DNA from: an uncultured Prevotella sp.
Lineage (GTDB): Bacteria; Bacteroidota; Bacteroidia; Bacteroidales; Bacteroidaceae
Direction of reading: 5' to 3'
Length of the DNA: 11,574 nt
Assembly (NCBI GenBank): GCA_934229335.1
Contig: CAKQDQ010000077.1
Coordinates: forward strand, 1-11,574
Program-made: the position numbers and the translations under genes
In this document: in pieces, positions 1 through 7,738 of the stretch
Position numbering within the stretch: position 1 is the first letter of the stretch
How the letters are laid out: the number at the start of each line of letters is the position of its first letter
The notes under the pieces: generated by a model
Seen by the model: only the letters and a program-made list of their open reading frames with translations
The model's database searches: none
Told to the model about the DNA's origin: nothing

Positions 1-1019
1 GCCCTTGGGGACTGCTTCAGGTGTTTGCCGATGTATTGAAGATGCTTATCAAAGAAATCTTCGTCGTTGACAAAGCCGACAAGCTGCTCTATGCTCTTGC
101 TCCTATACTCGTTATCATCGGCTCAATCGGTGCCTTCGCTTTTCTGCCTTGGAACAATGGTGCCGTGATACTCGACTTTAATGTTGGTATCTTCCTTTAT
201 ACCGCAATTAGTGCCATTGGCGTTATTGGCGTGTTCCTTGCAGGTTGGTCTTCTAACAATAAGTATGGTGTAGTATCCGCTATGCGTGGTGCCGTGCAGA
301 TGATTTCTTACGAGATGTCTCTCGGTCTTTGCCTTATTACTGCCTGTATCCTTACTGGTACAATGCAGATTAGCGGCATTGTGGAGGCGCAGAGTGGTCC
401 TTTCGGTTGGTTGATATTCCAGGGACACGTTCCTGCTATCATTGCTTTCTTTATCTTCCTTATTGCAGGTAACGCTGAGGCTAACCGTGGCCCATTCGAC
501 CTTGCGGAGGCAGAATCAGAGTTGACAGCAGGTTATCACACAGAGTACTCTGGTATGGGCTTTGGCTTCTACTACCTTGCAGAATTCCTTAACCTCTTCA
601 TCGTAGCAGGTATGACGAGCCTTATGTTCCTCGGTGGTTGGTGCCCAATACACATCGGTGTGGCAGCTTTCGATGGCGTTATGGATCTTATCCCTGGTAT
701 CGTATGGTTCATCGGTAAGGCGTTCGCTATGGTATGGTTGCTGATGTGGATTAAGTGGACATTCCCACGTCTGCGTATCGACCAGATTCTGAACCTTGAA
801 TGGAAGTATCTCATGCCGTTAGCACTGTTTAACCTCGTGCTGATGACGGTATGCGTAGCGTTCGGTCTCACTGGTATCATGGGCGCAAGCATCGCTGTTG
901 CAGCGGTGATAGTTGTACTGCTCGCTGTAATAGGCGTACGTGCGCTCAAGTTCCGCTCTAACTTTGCGGAAGCACAGAAACTTGTAGGAGCAGATATCGC
1001 CACACGTACAGACAAGTAA
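1..1019 (+). CDS. nuoH: NADH-quinone oxidoreductase subunit H, 5'-truncated by window edge
   Basis: Membrane subunit of respiratory complex I that joins the peripheral arm to the membrane arm and helps form the quinone-binding site. The reading frame is already open at the window edge, with its first complete codon at base 3. It begins PWGLLQVFADVLKM, which matches the conserved start of the first cytoplasmic loop, so roughly 50-60 N-terminal residues including the first membrane helix are missing. The GTG at 21 is an internal Val codon, not the start. Two family signatures are clear: AMRGAVQMISYEMSLG, and the acidic loop FDLAEAESELTAGYHTEYSG, which is one of the most conserved stretches in NuoH and is implicated in quinone chemistry. 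Several hydrophobic helices follow. The stop at 1017-1019 is 18 bases before nuoI. No Shine-Dalgarno site is seen for the next gene. Identification is secure; only the N-terminus is unknown. Confidence 0.97.
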   Translation, partial: PWGLLQVFADVLKMLIKEIFVVDKADKLLYALAPILVIIGSIGAFAFLPWNNGAVILDFNVGIFLYTAISAIGVIGVFLAGWSSNNKYGVVSAMRGAVQMISYEMSLGLCLITACILTGTMQISGIVEAQSGPFGWLIFQGHVPAIIAFFIFLIAGNAEANRGPFDLAEAESELTAGYHTEYSGMGFGFYYLAEFLNLFIVAGMTSLMFLGGWCPIHIGVAAFDGVMDLIPGIVWFIGKAFAMVWLLMWIKWTFPRLRIDQILNLEWKYLMPLALFNLVLMTVCVAFGLTGIMGASIAVAAVIVVLLAVIGVRALKFRSNFAEAQKLVGADIATRTDK

Positions 1020-1037
1020 TTAAAAGCAAACAAAGAA

Positions 1038-1613
1038 ATGGCTAACAATAATTCATATTTTGGCGGTATCATAGCAGGATTGAAGACTCTCGTTACGGGT
1101 ATGGACATCACCATGGGTGAGTACGTAACTCCGAAGATAACAGAGCAGTATCCTGAGAACCGCAAGACACAACATGTGGCTGAACGCCACCGCGGAACAC
1201 TCGTTATGCCACACGATGAGAACGGCAAAAACAAGTGTATCGCTTGCACTCTCTGTGAGAAGGCGTGTCCGAATGGCAGCATAAAGATTGTGTCGCAGAT
1301 GGTGACAACGGCAGAAGGAAAGAAGAAGAAACTGCTTACCGACTACCAGTATGACCTCGGCGACTGTATGTTCTGCCAGCTATGCGTTAATGCGTGTCCG
1401 CACGATGCTATCAAATTCGTGAAAGACTTTGAGAATGCGGTGTTTAACCGTGACGCACTCAAGCAGCACCTTAACGTCCCACCTACCAAGGAGGAGATGG
1501 AGCAGTATGCAGAGAATGCAAAGAAGGCAGCAGAGAAAGCTGCTGCGGAGAAGGCTGCTGCGACAAAAGCGGCAGAAACAAAAAATGACCTTAACAAGAA
1601 GGAGGAAAAGTAA
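1038..1613 (+). CDS. nuoI: NADH-quinone oxidoreductase subunit I (2x[4Fe-4S] ferredoxin-like)
   Basis: Peripheral-arm subunit carrying clusters N6a and N6b, which relay electrons to the last cluster before quinone. In the 191-residue protein the first cysteine set is C67, C70, C73, C77 (CIACTLCEKACP) and the second is C110, C113, C116, C120 (CMFCQLCVNACP). Both are intact CxxCxxCxxxCP motifs. The N-terminal 40 residues contain the amphipathic segment that docks on NuoH. Start ATG 1038 is preceded by an A-rich stretch rather than a Shine-Dalgarno site. After about residue 155 the protein becomes a low-complexity Ala/Lys/Glu tail (for example EKAAAEKAAATKAAE), probably an exposed helix and not part of the usual core fold. 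The last codons of this tail contain the Shine-Dalgarno site for nuoJ. The function assignment is firm; the role of the tail is unknown. Confidence 0.97.
   Translation: MANNNSYFGGIIAGLKTLVTGMDITMGEYVTPKITEQYPENRKTQHVAERHRGTLVMPHDENGKNKCIACTLCEKACPNGSIKIVSQMVTTAEGKKKKLLTDYQYDLGDCMFCQLCVNACPHDAIKFVKDFENAVFNRDALKQHLNVPPTKEEMEQYAENAKKAAEKAAAEKAAATKAAETKNDLNKKEEK
1599..1605 (+). promoter_or_regulatory. Strong Shine-Dalgarno for nuoJ inside the end of nuoI
   Basis: AAGGAGG lies within the final nuoI codons, 11 bases before the nuoJ ATG at 1617, with the nuoI stop between them. A perfect Shine-Dalgarno is unusual here, because the other nuo starts in this window (nuoI, nuoL, nuoM, nuoN) show only A-rich leaders. 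It supports ATG 1617 as the nuoJ start and suggests translational coupling. Confidence 0.8.
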
Positions 1614-1616
1614 ATC

Positions 1617-2141
1617 ATGGCAAATATTATAATGTTCGCTATCTTGGCAGTAATAATCGTTATGGCTGCCATTGCCTCTGTAGTGACGCAGAGTATCATG
1701 CGCGCTGTAACGGCACTGCTCTTCGTGCTGTTCTCTGTGGCTGGTATGTACTTCTTGCTTGACTACACATTCCTCGGTACTGCACAGCTTAGCATATATG
1801 CAGGTGGTATGACGATGATTTACATCTTTGCCATTCAGCTTATATCAAAGCGCACACTGCAGGGAATGAAAGAGAAACTGAACCTCAAGCGTTTCGCTAC
1901 AGCGGCTATCGTTGCTGTTGTAGGTCTGCTCACTGTCGTTACAGTGCAGTTGAAGTCTGCGTTTTTCGACAAGTTCATGGAGCAGCCAGACGTAGAGGTG
2001 CCAATGCAACAGATAGGCACCGCACTCATGGGTTCAGAGAAATATCAGTATGTATTGCCGTTTGAGTTCATATCAGTGTTCTTGCTGGCATGTATCATCG
2101 GTGGTCTCGTTGTATCACGTAACCAAAAGGAGGACAAGTAA
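1617..2141 (+). CDS. nuoJ: NADH-quinone oxidoreductase subunit J
   Basis: Small hydrophobic complex I subunit of the membrane arm, between NuoH and NuoK. Its third helix takes part in the coupling conformational change. The 174-residue product has about five membrane segments. The diagnostic stretch FLGTAQLSIYAGGMTMIYIFAI corresponds to the conserved Tyr/Gly-containing helix of the family, and the last helix is preceded by YVLPFEFISVFLL, also typical. The start follows the nuoI stop by three bases with a strong Shine-Dalgarno, so coupling is likely. A hydrophilic loop of about 45 residues precedes the last helix. The C-terminus ends in a charged NQKEDK tail whose codons contain the nuoK ribosome-binding site. 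Identification is by motif and by position between nuoI and nuoK. Confidence 0.95.
   Translation: MANIIMFAILAVIIVMAAIASVVTQSIMRAVTALLFVLFSVAGMYFLLDYTFLGTAQLSIYAGGMTMIYIFAIQLISKRTLQGMKEKLNLKRFATAAIVAVVGLLTVVTVQLKSAFFDKFMEQPDVEVPMQQIGTALMGSEKYQYVLPFEFISVFLLACIIGGLVVSRNQKEDK
2127..2133 (+). promoter_or_regulatory. Strong Shine-Dalgarno for nuoK inside the end of nuoJ
   Basis: AAGGAGG lies in the last nuoJ codons, 10 bases upstream of the nuoK ATG at 2144. It is the same arrangement as at the nuoI/nuoJ junction and fixes the nuoK start. Confidence 0.8.
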
Positions 2142-2143
2142 AT

Positions 2144-2452
2144 ATGGTACCAGTAGAATGTTTCTTCATACTCAGTGCGATACTGTTCTTTATCGGCGTT
2201 TTCGGATTCGTTACACGTCGTAACATGATAGCCATGCTGGTTAGTATTGAACTTGTGCTCAATGCTGTTGATCTCAACTTCGCGGCATTTAACCGTCTGC
2301 TTTACCCCGGTCAGATGGAGGGTATGTTCTTCACTCTCTTCTCTATCGGTGTAAGCGCAGCAGAGAGTGCAGTGGCTATCGCTATTATTCTTAATGCTTA
2401 CCACCACTTCAAAAACGATACAGTGGAAGGCATAAAGAACATGAAGTTCTAA
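2144..2452 (+). CDS. nuoK: NADH-quinone oxidoreductase subunit K
   Basis: Three-helix membrane subunit of complex I whose buried glutamates form part of the central proton/charge relay. The 102-residue length is normal for NuoK. Helix 2 contains SIELVLNAVDLNF with Glu36, the essential family glutamate. Helix 3 contains AAESAVAIAI with Glu74, equivalent to the second conserved glutamate (Glu72 in E. coli numbering). The gene starts two bases after the nuoJ stop with a perfect Shine-Dalgarno, so it is probably translationally coupled. It is followed by a 61-base spacer, the longest inside this part of the operon, which contains a small hairpin before nuoL. Identification is secure. Confidence 0.96.
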   Translation: MVPVECFFILSAILFFIGVFGFVTRRNMIAMLVSIELVLNAVDLNFAAFNRLLYPGQMEGMFFTLFSIGVSAAESAVAIAIILNAYHHFKNDTVEGIKNMKF

Positions 2453-2471
2453 TAAAAGTCAAACCACGTTC

Positions 2472-2487
2472 GTTGCTTATCAGCAAC
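2472..2487. repeat. Small perfect hairpin in the nuoK-nuoL spacer
   Basis: GTTGCT (2472-2477) and AGCAAC (2482-2487) form a 6-bp perfect stem with a 4-base TATC loop. No T-run follows, so it is not a convincing terminator. It could be an mRNA processing or stability element, or chance. It lies in the longest spacer of the visible operon. Confidence 0.4.
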
Positions 2488-2513
2488 TTACAAGAAATAA
2501 CAAAAGTAAAACA

Positions 2514-4523
2514 ATGGAATTCGGTTATACAATCGGTATACTTCTTCTTCCTCTGCTTTCATTCTTGATAATCGGTTTGACTGATTATTTCAGAGGTAAG
2601 AAAGGATGGTCACACAAGGCAGCAGGACTTATTGGTACTTGCTCCCTTGGTCTTGTTACCATTCTCAGTTACGTCACAGCGTTCCAGTATTTCACTGCTG
2701 ACCGCTTGGCTAACGGCACATTCCCTACCATAGTGCCTTATAACACTACTTGGTTGCCACTGGGCAGTCTGCATTTTGACTTGGGTATCCTACTCGATCC
2801 TATCGCAGTTATGATGCTCATCGTTATCTCTACGGTGTCACTCATGGTGCACATCTACTCTTTCGGCTATATGCACGGTGAGAAAGGTTTTCAGCGTTAT
2901 TATGCGTTCCTTTCACTCTTCACCTTCTCTATGCTCGGATTGGTAGTAGCAACTAACATCTTCCAGATGTATATGTTCTGGGAGTTAGTTGGTGTCAGCT
3001 CATATCTGCTCATTGGTTTCTATTATCCTTTGCAGGCTGCGGTTCACGCTTCAAAGAAGGCATTTATAGTAACTCGTTTCGCTGATATGTTCTTCCTTGT
3101 TGGTATCCTTATCTTTGGTTACTATACAGGCTCTTTCAACTTCTCTTTTGCTGGAGAAATTCAGGGTGCGGCAGCAGACACCTTCACGTTCTGCAATGCT
3201 GACAAGGCTTGGATGTCAGGCGCAATGATACTTCCTACAGCCCTCGTACTGATGTTCATCGGTGGCGCAGGTAAGTCTGCTATGTTCCCTCTTCACATCT
3301 GGTTGCCAGATGCCATGGAGGGTCCTACACCTGTATCTGCTCTTATTCACGCTGCAACGATGGTTGTTGCTGGTGTGTTCCAGATTGCACGTCTCTTCCC
3401 ATTGTGGATTGAGTATGCTCCAGATCAGATGTCTATCGTAGTCGTAGTAGGTGCGTTCACCGCTTTCTATGCAGCTGCTGTTGCTTGCGCACAGAGTGAT
3501 ATCAAGCGTGTTCTTGCTTTCTCTACTATCTCACAGATAGCATTTATGATGGTGGCTTTGGGTGTATGTATGCCAGGTCATGGTGGAGAGGCGATGATAG
3601 ACAACCATGCTTCTCTTGGTTATATGGCATCTTTGTTCCACCTCTTCACCCACGCTATGTTTAAGGCTTGTCTCTTCTTGGGTGCGGGCTGTATTATTCA
3701 TGCCGTTCACTCTAATGAGATGTCTACTATGGGTGGTCTGCGTAAGTATATGCCTATCACTCACGCAACATTCCTTATCTCATGTCTTGCTATTGCGGGT
3801 ATACCTTTCTTCTCAGGTTTTAGTTCAAAGGATGAGATTATATCAGCTTGCTTCGCTTACTCACCAATTTGTGGTTGGTGGATGACAGGCGTTGCAGCAA
3901 TGACAGCGTTCTATATGTTCCGTCTTTACTACGGTATATTCTGGGGAACAGAGAACAAGGAACTGCACGCCCACCACACACCACACGAGGCACCTTGGAC
4001 TATGACTTTCCCACTCGTTTTCCTTAGTATTATCACTGTAGGTGTAGGTATCTTCTCTACACTTGGTGGTTTCCTACATTGGGATTGGGCAAGTTTCGGT
4101 CGATTCGTAACAGCATCTGGTACCGCTTACACTATCCACTTCGATGGTGTTATCGCAGCGACATCAACGGTTATTGCTATCTGCTCTATAGCTCTTGCTA
4201 CATATATATATAAAGGTGAAACACAGCCTATCGCAGAGAAGATGTACGCTATGGCACCACGTCTGCACCGTTGGGCTTACAAGCGTTTCTATATGGATGA
4301 GGTTTACCAGTTCGTTACACATAAGATATTGTTCCGTTTCGTTTCTTATCCAGTAGCATGGATTGATGAGCACATTATCAACGGACTTATAGACTTTACT
4401 GCTTGGGGAGCTAATGCTGGCGGCGAGAGCATACGTTCAACACAGGATGGTGATGTACGTAGTTACGCTGTATGGTTTATAACTGGTGTAATAGCATTAA
4501 CACTGCTCTTGGTATGTCTCTAA
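2514..4523 (+). CDS. nuoL: NADH-quinone oxidoreductase subunit L (distal proton-pumping subunit)
   Basis: The largest antiporter-like membrane subunit of complex I and the distal proton pump, homologous to MrpA antiporter subunits. The 669-residue product has the expected multi-helix pattern. The key ionisable residues are present: Glu157 in FWELVGVSSYLLIG; Lys254 in GAGKSAMFPLHIWLPDA with His261; Lys384 in THAMFKACLFLGAG with nearby histidines; and Lys439 in FSSKDEI. The C-terminal part (YKRFYMDEVYQFV and onward) matches the region carrying the lateral helix and final anchor helix. The canonical HxWLPDA motif is intact, in contrast to NuoM in the same operon. The start at ATG 2514 has an A-rich leader and no Shine-Dalgarno. 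The spacer to nuoM is 32 bases. The identification is very secure. Confidence 0.97.
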   Translation: MEFGYTIGILLLPLLSFLIIGLTDYFRGKKGWSHKAAGLIGTCSLGLVTILSYVTAFQYFTADRLANGTFPTIVPYNTTWLPLGSLHFDLGILLDPIAVMMLIVISTVSLMVHIYSFGYMHGEKGFQRYYAFLSLFTFSMLGLVVATNIFQMYMFWELVGVSSYLLIGFYYPLQAAVHASKKAFIVTRFADMFFLVGILIFGYYTGSFNFSFAGEIQGAAADTFTFCNADKAWMSGAMILPTALVLMFIGGAGKSAMFPLHIWLPDAMEGPTPVSALIHAATMVVAGVFQIARLFPLWIEYAPDQMSIVVVVGAFTAFYAAAVACAQSDIKRVLAFSTISQIAFMMVALGVCMPGHGGEAMIDNHASLGYMASLFHLFTHAMFKACLFLGAGCIIHAVHSNEMSTMGGLRKYMPITHATFLISCLAIAGIPFFSGFSSKDEIISACFAYSPICGWWMTGVAAMTAFYMFRLYYGIFWGTENKELHAHHTPHEAPWTMTFPLVFLSIITVGVGIFSTLGGFLHWDWASFGRFVTASGTAYTIHFDGVIAATSTVIAICSIALATYIYKGETQPIAEKMYAMAPRLHRWAYKRFYMDEVYQFVTHKILFRFVSYPVAWIDEHIINGLIDFTAWGANAGGESIRSTQDGDVRSYAVWFITGVIALTLLLVCL

Positions 4524-4555
4524 TTAACATCTAACATTTTAGAAACTAAAAAACA

Positions 4556-6043
4556 ATGAGTATATTATCATTATTTGTAGTCATCCCAGTACTGATGTTG
4601 CTCGGTTTGTGGATGGCACGCAACGTCAACCAGGTACGCGGTGTGATGGTGGCAGGTTCTATCTGTCTGCTTGCTCTTAGCGGATGGCTCACGCTTGACT
4701 TTATTGCGCAGCGTGCGGCTGGCGTTACTGACGAGATGCTCTACACCTATTCTGTAGAATGGTTTAAGCCATTGAACATTGCATATGCAGTAGGCGTTGA
4801 CGGTATCTCTGTTGTGATGTTGCTTCTTTCAAGCATCATCGTCTTCACTGGTACGTTTGCTTCTTGGAAGTTACAGCCACTGACAAAAGAATTCTTTATG
4901 TGGTTCACACTGCTTTCAACTGGTGTATATGGCTTCTTTATCTCAATAGACTTGTTCACTATGTTCATGTTCTATGAGGTTGCTTTGATTCCTATGTACC
5001 TTCTTATTGGTTACTGGGGTTCTGGTCGTAAGGAGTATGCCGCAATGAAGTTGACCCTGATGCTTATGGGAGGTTCTGCTCTTATCATCATAGGTCTTAT
5101 CGGCATTTACTTCTTTAACGGTGCTACTACGATGAATATATTGCAGATTGCTCACGCACACGCTATTCCTGCAGTAGTGCAGAAGGCTCTCTTCCCATTC
5201 GTATTCATAGGCTTCGGTGTGCTTGGTGCATTGTTCCCATTCCACACATGGTCTCCTATCGGTCACGGTTGTGCGCCAACGTCAGTATCAATGCTCCACG
5301 CTGGTGTATTGATGAAGCTTGGTGGCTACGGTTGTTTCCGCATAGCAATGTTCCTGTTGCCTGACGCTGCTCATGACCTTGCATGGATATTCCTTATTCT
5401 TACCACTATTTCTGTTGTTTATGGTGCATTCTCTGCTTGCGTACAGACCGACTTGAAGTTTATCAATGCTTACTCTTCAGTGTCACACTGTGGTTTAGTA
5501 TTGTTCGCACTTCTTATGATGACTAAGACATCATGTACTGGTGCTATTCTGCAGATGCTCTCTCACGGTCTTATGACGGCTCTCTTCTTTGCCCTCATCG
5601 GTATGATTTACGGCCGTACTCACACTCGTGACATTCGTAAACTCGGTGGTTTGATGAAGATAATGCCATTCCTCTCTGTGGGTTATGTCATAGCGGGTCT
5701 TGCTAACCTCGGTCTGCCAGGCTTCTCAGGTTTCATCGCTGAGATGACGATTTTTGTCGGTTCATTCGAAAATGCTGACACCTTCCATCGTTGCTGCACA
5801 GTAATAGCATGTACATCAATCGTTGTTACTGCTGTTTACATTCTCCGTACCGTTGGCTTTATCCTCTTCGGCAAGGTAACAAACCCACATTATGAAGAGC
5901 TGACAGACGCTACGTGGGATGAGAAATTCGCTGTATGCTGCCTCATATTCTGTGTTGCTGCATTAGGTAGTTTCCCACTCTGGGCAAGCGATGTTATTCT
6001 TAACGGCGTAACGCCAATACTCAATAATTTGGCTGCAATGTAA
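4556..6043 (+). CDS. nuoM: NADH-quinone oxidoreductase subunit M (antiporter-like), with altered Lys motif
   Basis: Middle antiporter-like proton-pumping subunit of complex I. The 495-residue protein has the expected order of family elements: Glu141 in MFYEVALIPMYLLIG, His230 in FPFHTW, Lys254 in AGVLMKLGGYG, and Glu396 in GFIAEMTIF. The odd point is the broken-helix motif. Most NuoM proteins read roughly [AV]-[IV]-K-x-P-x-x-P-x-H-x-W-L-P-D-A-H. Here it reads VLGALFPFHTWSPIGH, so the position seven before His230, usually the proton-pumping Lys (E. coli Lys234), is Leu223, and the following PDAH is PIGH. The reading frame and surrounding sequence are intact, so this looks like real divergence rather than error. 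The gene lies 32 bases after nuoL and 19 bases before nuoN. Assignment to NuoM is firm by order and overall sequence; the mechanistic consequence is inferred. Confidence 0.95.
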   Translation: MSILSLFVVIPVLMLLGLWMARNVNQVRGVMVAGSICLLALSGWLTLDFIAQRAAGVTDEMLYTYSVEWFKPLNIAYAVGVDGISVVMLLLSSIIVFTGTFASWKLQPLTKEFFMWFTLLSTGVYGFFISIDLFTMFMFYEVALIPMYLLIGYWGSGRKEYAAMKLTLMLMGGSALIIIGLIGIYFFNGATTMNILQIAHAHAIPAVVQKALFPFVFIGFGVLGALFPFHTWSPIGHGCAPTSVSMLHAGVLMKLGGYGCFRIAMFLLPDAAHDLAWIFLILTTISVVYGAFSACVQTDLKFINAYSSVSHCGLVLFALLMMTKTSCTGAILQMLSHGLMTALFFALIGMIYGRTHTRDIRKLGGLMKIMPFLSVGYVIAGLANLGLPGFSGFIAEMTIFVGSFENADTFHRCCTVIACTSIVVTAVYILRTVGFILFGKVTNPHYEELTDATWDEKFAVCCLIFCVAALGSFPLWASDVILNGVTPILNNLAAM

Positions 6044-6062
6044 TTTTAACAAACACACAACT

Positions 6063-7505
6063 ATGAATTATTCTCAATTTTTGAATATGATACCTGAAGC
6101 CACACTGATGGCTATTCTGGTAATAGTATTTGTGGCAGATTTCTGCAGCCACGGCAAGGCGGAGCGCAAATGGTTTAATCCTATGGTCTGCGTGCTTCTT
6201 TTGGCTCAGTTGATTATCAACATCTGTCCAGGTACAGACACAGTTTCCCTCTTCGGAGGTATCTATGAGGCTACTCCTGCCGCTAACATGATGAAGAGTG
6301 TGCTGACATTTGGTACCCTCATTGTGGTGCTACAGTCACGCAACTGGCTCACAGTTACTGACACAAAGAAGTATGAAGGTGAGTTCTATATGCTTACAGT
6401 TTCTACCTTGTTGGGTATGTTTATGATGATGAGTGCAGGCTCATTCCTCATGTTCTTCCTTGGGCTTGAAATGGCATCAGTTCCTATGGGTTGTATGGTA
6501 GCACTTGACAAATACCGTAAGAACTCAGCGGAAGCCGCTGCAAAGTTTATCCTCACCGCAACATTCTCTTCTGCAGTAATGCTGTATGGCATATCATTCC
6601 TTTACGGCTCTACAGGTACACTTTACTTCGCAGACTTTAGTCGCGCTGTGGGTTATACCCCAATGGCTATAATGGGAATGGTGTTCTTTATTGCAGGTCT
6701 TGGCTTTAAGATTTCACTTGTTCCTTTCCACTTTTGGACTGCTGATACATATCAGGGTGCTCCAACCACAGTGACAGGTTATCTCAGTGTTATCTCAAAG
6801 GGCGCAGCGGCGTTTACACTCGTAACACTGCTCTATAAGGTGTTCATCAGCCTCTCAGTATACTGGACATTCGCAATGTATATCCTTGTAGTTCTTTCTA
6901 TCACGGTTGCCAATTTGATGGCAATTCGTCAGACGGAACTAAAGCGTTTCATGGCGTTCTCTTCTATCTCACAGGCTGGTTATATCATGCTTGTTGCGAT
7001 AGGTGGCAGTTACGTAATGAGCATTACCGCTCTTATGTATTATGTCCTTATCTACATCGTAGCAAATATGGCAGTGTTCACTATCATCGCTTCTGTAGAA
7101 AATGCTAACAATGGCAAGACAGAGATGTCTACATACAACGGACTTTACAAGACAAACCCAAAGATGGCGTTCCTTATGACGCTCGCTCTCTTCTCACTTG
7201 GTGGTATACCTCCTTTCGCGGGTATGTTCTCTAAGTTCTTTGTCTTCCTCTCAGCTGTAGATGGTAGACCAAATGCAATGCCTTACTTCATTGTGTTTAT
7301 TGCTTTGATTAATACGGTAGTATCACTGTATTACTATCTCCTTATTGTTAAAGCAATGTATATCAATAATGACGGTGAACCCATTAAGACATTCAAGATG
7401 GACTGTAACACAAAGATAACCCTTGCTGTTTGTACAGCTGGTGTACTCTTCTTTGGTGTTGCAAGCTACATCTACGATGCGCTGTACGCAGCTGCTGCAA
7501 TGTAG
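6063..7505 (+). CDS. nuoN: NADH-quinone oxidoreductase subunit N (antiporter-like)
   Basis: Proximal antiporter-like proton-pumping subunit of complex I, last gene of the operon. The 480-residue product keeps the pump residues: Glu136 in FFLGLEMASVPMG, Lys216 with His223 in LGFKISLVPFHFW, Lys246 in SVISKGAAAF, and Lys391 in GMFSKFFVF. The FxxKxxxxPFHxW signature is normal here, unlike NuoM. The stretch YQGAPTTVTGYLS is typical of NuoN. The ATG at 6063 is preceded by an A-rich leader with no Shine-Dalgarno. The stop TAG at 7503 is followed by further in-frame stops up to 7517, then a strong terminator about 70 bases later, which marks the end of the transcript. Identification is secure. Confidence 0.96.
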   Translation: MNYSQFLNMIPEATLMAILVIVFVADFCSHGKAERKWFNPMVCVLLLAQLIINICPGTDTVSLFGGIYEATPAANMMKSVLTFGTLIVVLQSRNWLTVTDTKKYEGEFYMLTVSTLLGMFMMMSAGSFLMFFLGLEMASVPMGCMVALDKYRKNSAEAAAKFILTATFSSAVMLYGISFLYGSTGTLYFADFSRAVGYTPMAIMGMVFFIAGLGFKISLVPFHFWTADTYQGAPTTVTGYLSVISKGAAAFTLVTLLYKVFISLSVYWTFAMYILVVLSITVANLMAIRQTELKRFMAFSSISQAGYIMLVAIGGSYVMSITALMYYVLIYIVANMAVFTIIASVENANNGKTEMSTYNGLYKTNPKMAFLMTLALFSLGGIPPFAGMFSKFFVFLSAVDGRPNAMPYFIVFIALINTVVSLYYYLLIVKAMYINNDGEPIKTFKMDCNTKITLAVCTAGVLFFGVASYIYDALYAAAAM

Positions 7506-7517
7506 TAGTAGTAGTAA
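7503..7517 (+). repeat. Run of five in-frame stop codons ending nuoN
   Basis: TAG TAG TAG TAG TAA directly follows the last nuoN sense codon. It is a short trinucleotide repeat that happens to be in frame as stops, giving a failsafe end to translation. It could have grown by slippage. Confidence 0.8.
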
Positions 7518-7586
7518 TGTCCGTATGTTAGATAGTTTTCGTAATGAAGATTTCTAATGTATAGACTGTAAATACGATAAAATACG

Positions 7587-7630
7587 AACAAGTCCAGAAC
7601 ATCTGTTATCAGAGTTCTGGACTTGTTTTG
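7587..7630 (+). terminator. Rho-independent terminator of the nuo operon
   Basis: Left arm AACAAGTCCAGAAC (7587-7600) is perfectly complementary to GTTCTGGACTTGTT (7614-7627). An inner TCTG/CAGA stem (7602-7605 with 7610-7613) closes a TTAT loop after one bulged A at 7601. Including the inner pairs the stem has 18 bp, and it is followed by TTTG. It is placed correctly to end the nuo transcript. Confidence 0.85.
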
Positions 7631-7673
7631 TGAAAAACAAAACAACCGACAGGAACCATACATATTGTATGTT

Positions 7674-7712
7674 AAAAAAACTCGCAGTTTTATTACTTGC
7701 GAGTTTTTTTTT
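7674..7712. terminator. Second, symmetric hairpin terminator
   Basis: A run of seven A plus CTCGCA (7674-7686) pairs with TGCGAG plus seven T (7698-7710), giving a 13-bp stem, an 11-base loop and a nine-T tail on the plus strand. Because both arms end in A/T runs, it can terminate transcription from either side. It lies about 45 bases after the first terminator, with no convincing gene between, so it probably acts as a backup or as an insulator for the downstream region. Confidence 0.8.
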
Positions 7713-7727
7713 GAATGGTGTTTTTAT

Positions 7728-7738
7728 AAGTTACCGCC
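7728..7738 (+). repeat. 11-bp direct repeat AAGTTACCGCC, copy 1
   Basis: AAGTTACCGCC occurs here and again exactly at 9391-9401. In the second place it directly abuts the TTAAT array. Here it lies about 150 bases upstream of the equivalent array. This suggests related regulatory modules with an insertion or deletion between parts. Confidence 0.55.

Noticed and set aside
21..23. GTG as the start codon of nuoH.
   Set aside because: The frame is open to the window edge and the preceding codons PWGLLQ match conserved NuoH sequence, so this is an internal Val.
572..1282. Minus-strand open frame of 236 codons opposite nuoH and nuoI.
   Set aside because: It overlaps two secure genes in antisense and shows no recognisable domain. 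Long antisense frames arise from codon bias.
1343..1699. Minus-strand open frame with Ala/Phe repeats.
   Set aside because: It is the antisense image of the repetitive Ala/Lys codons of the NuoI tail.
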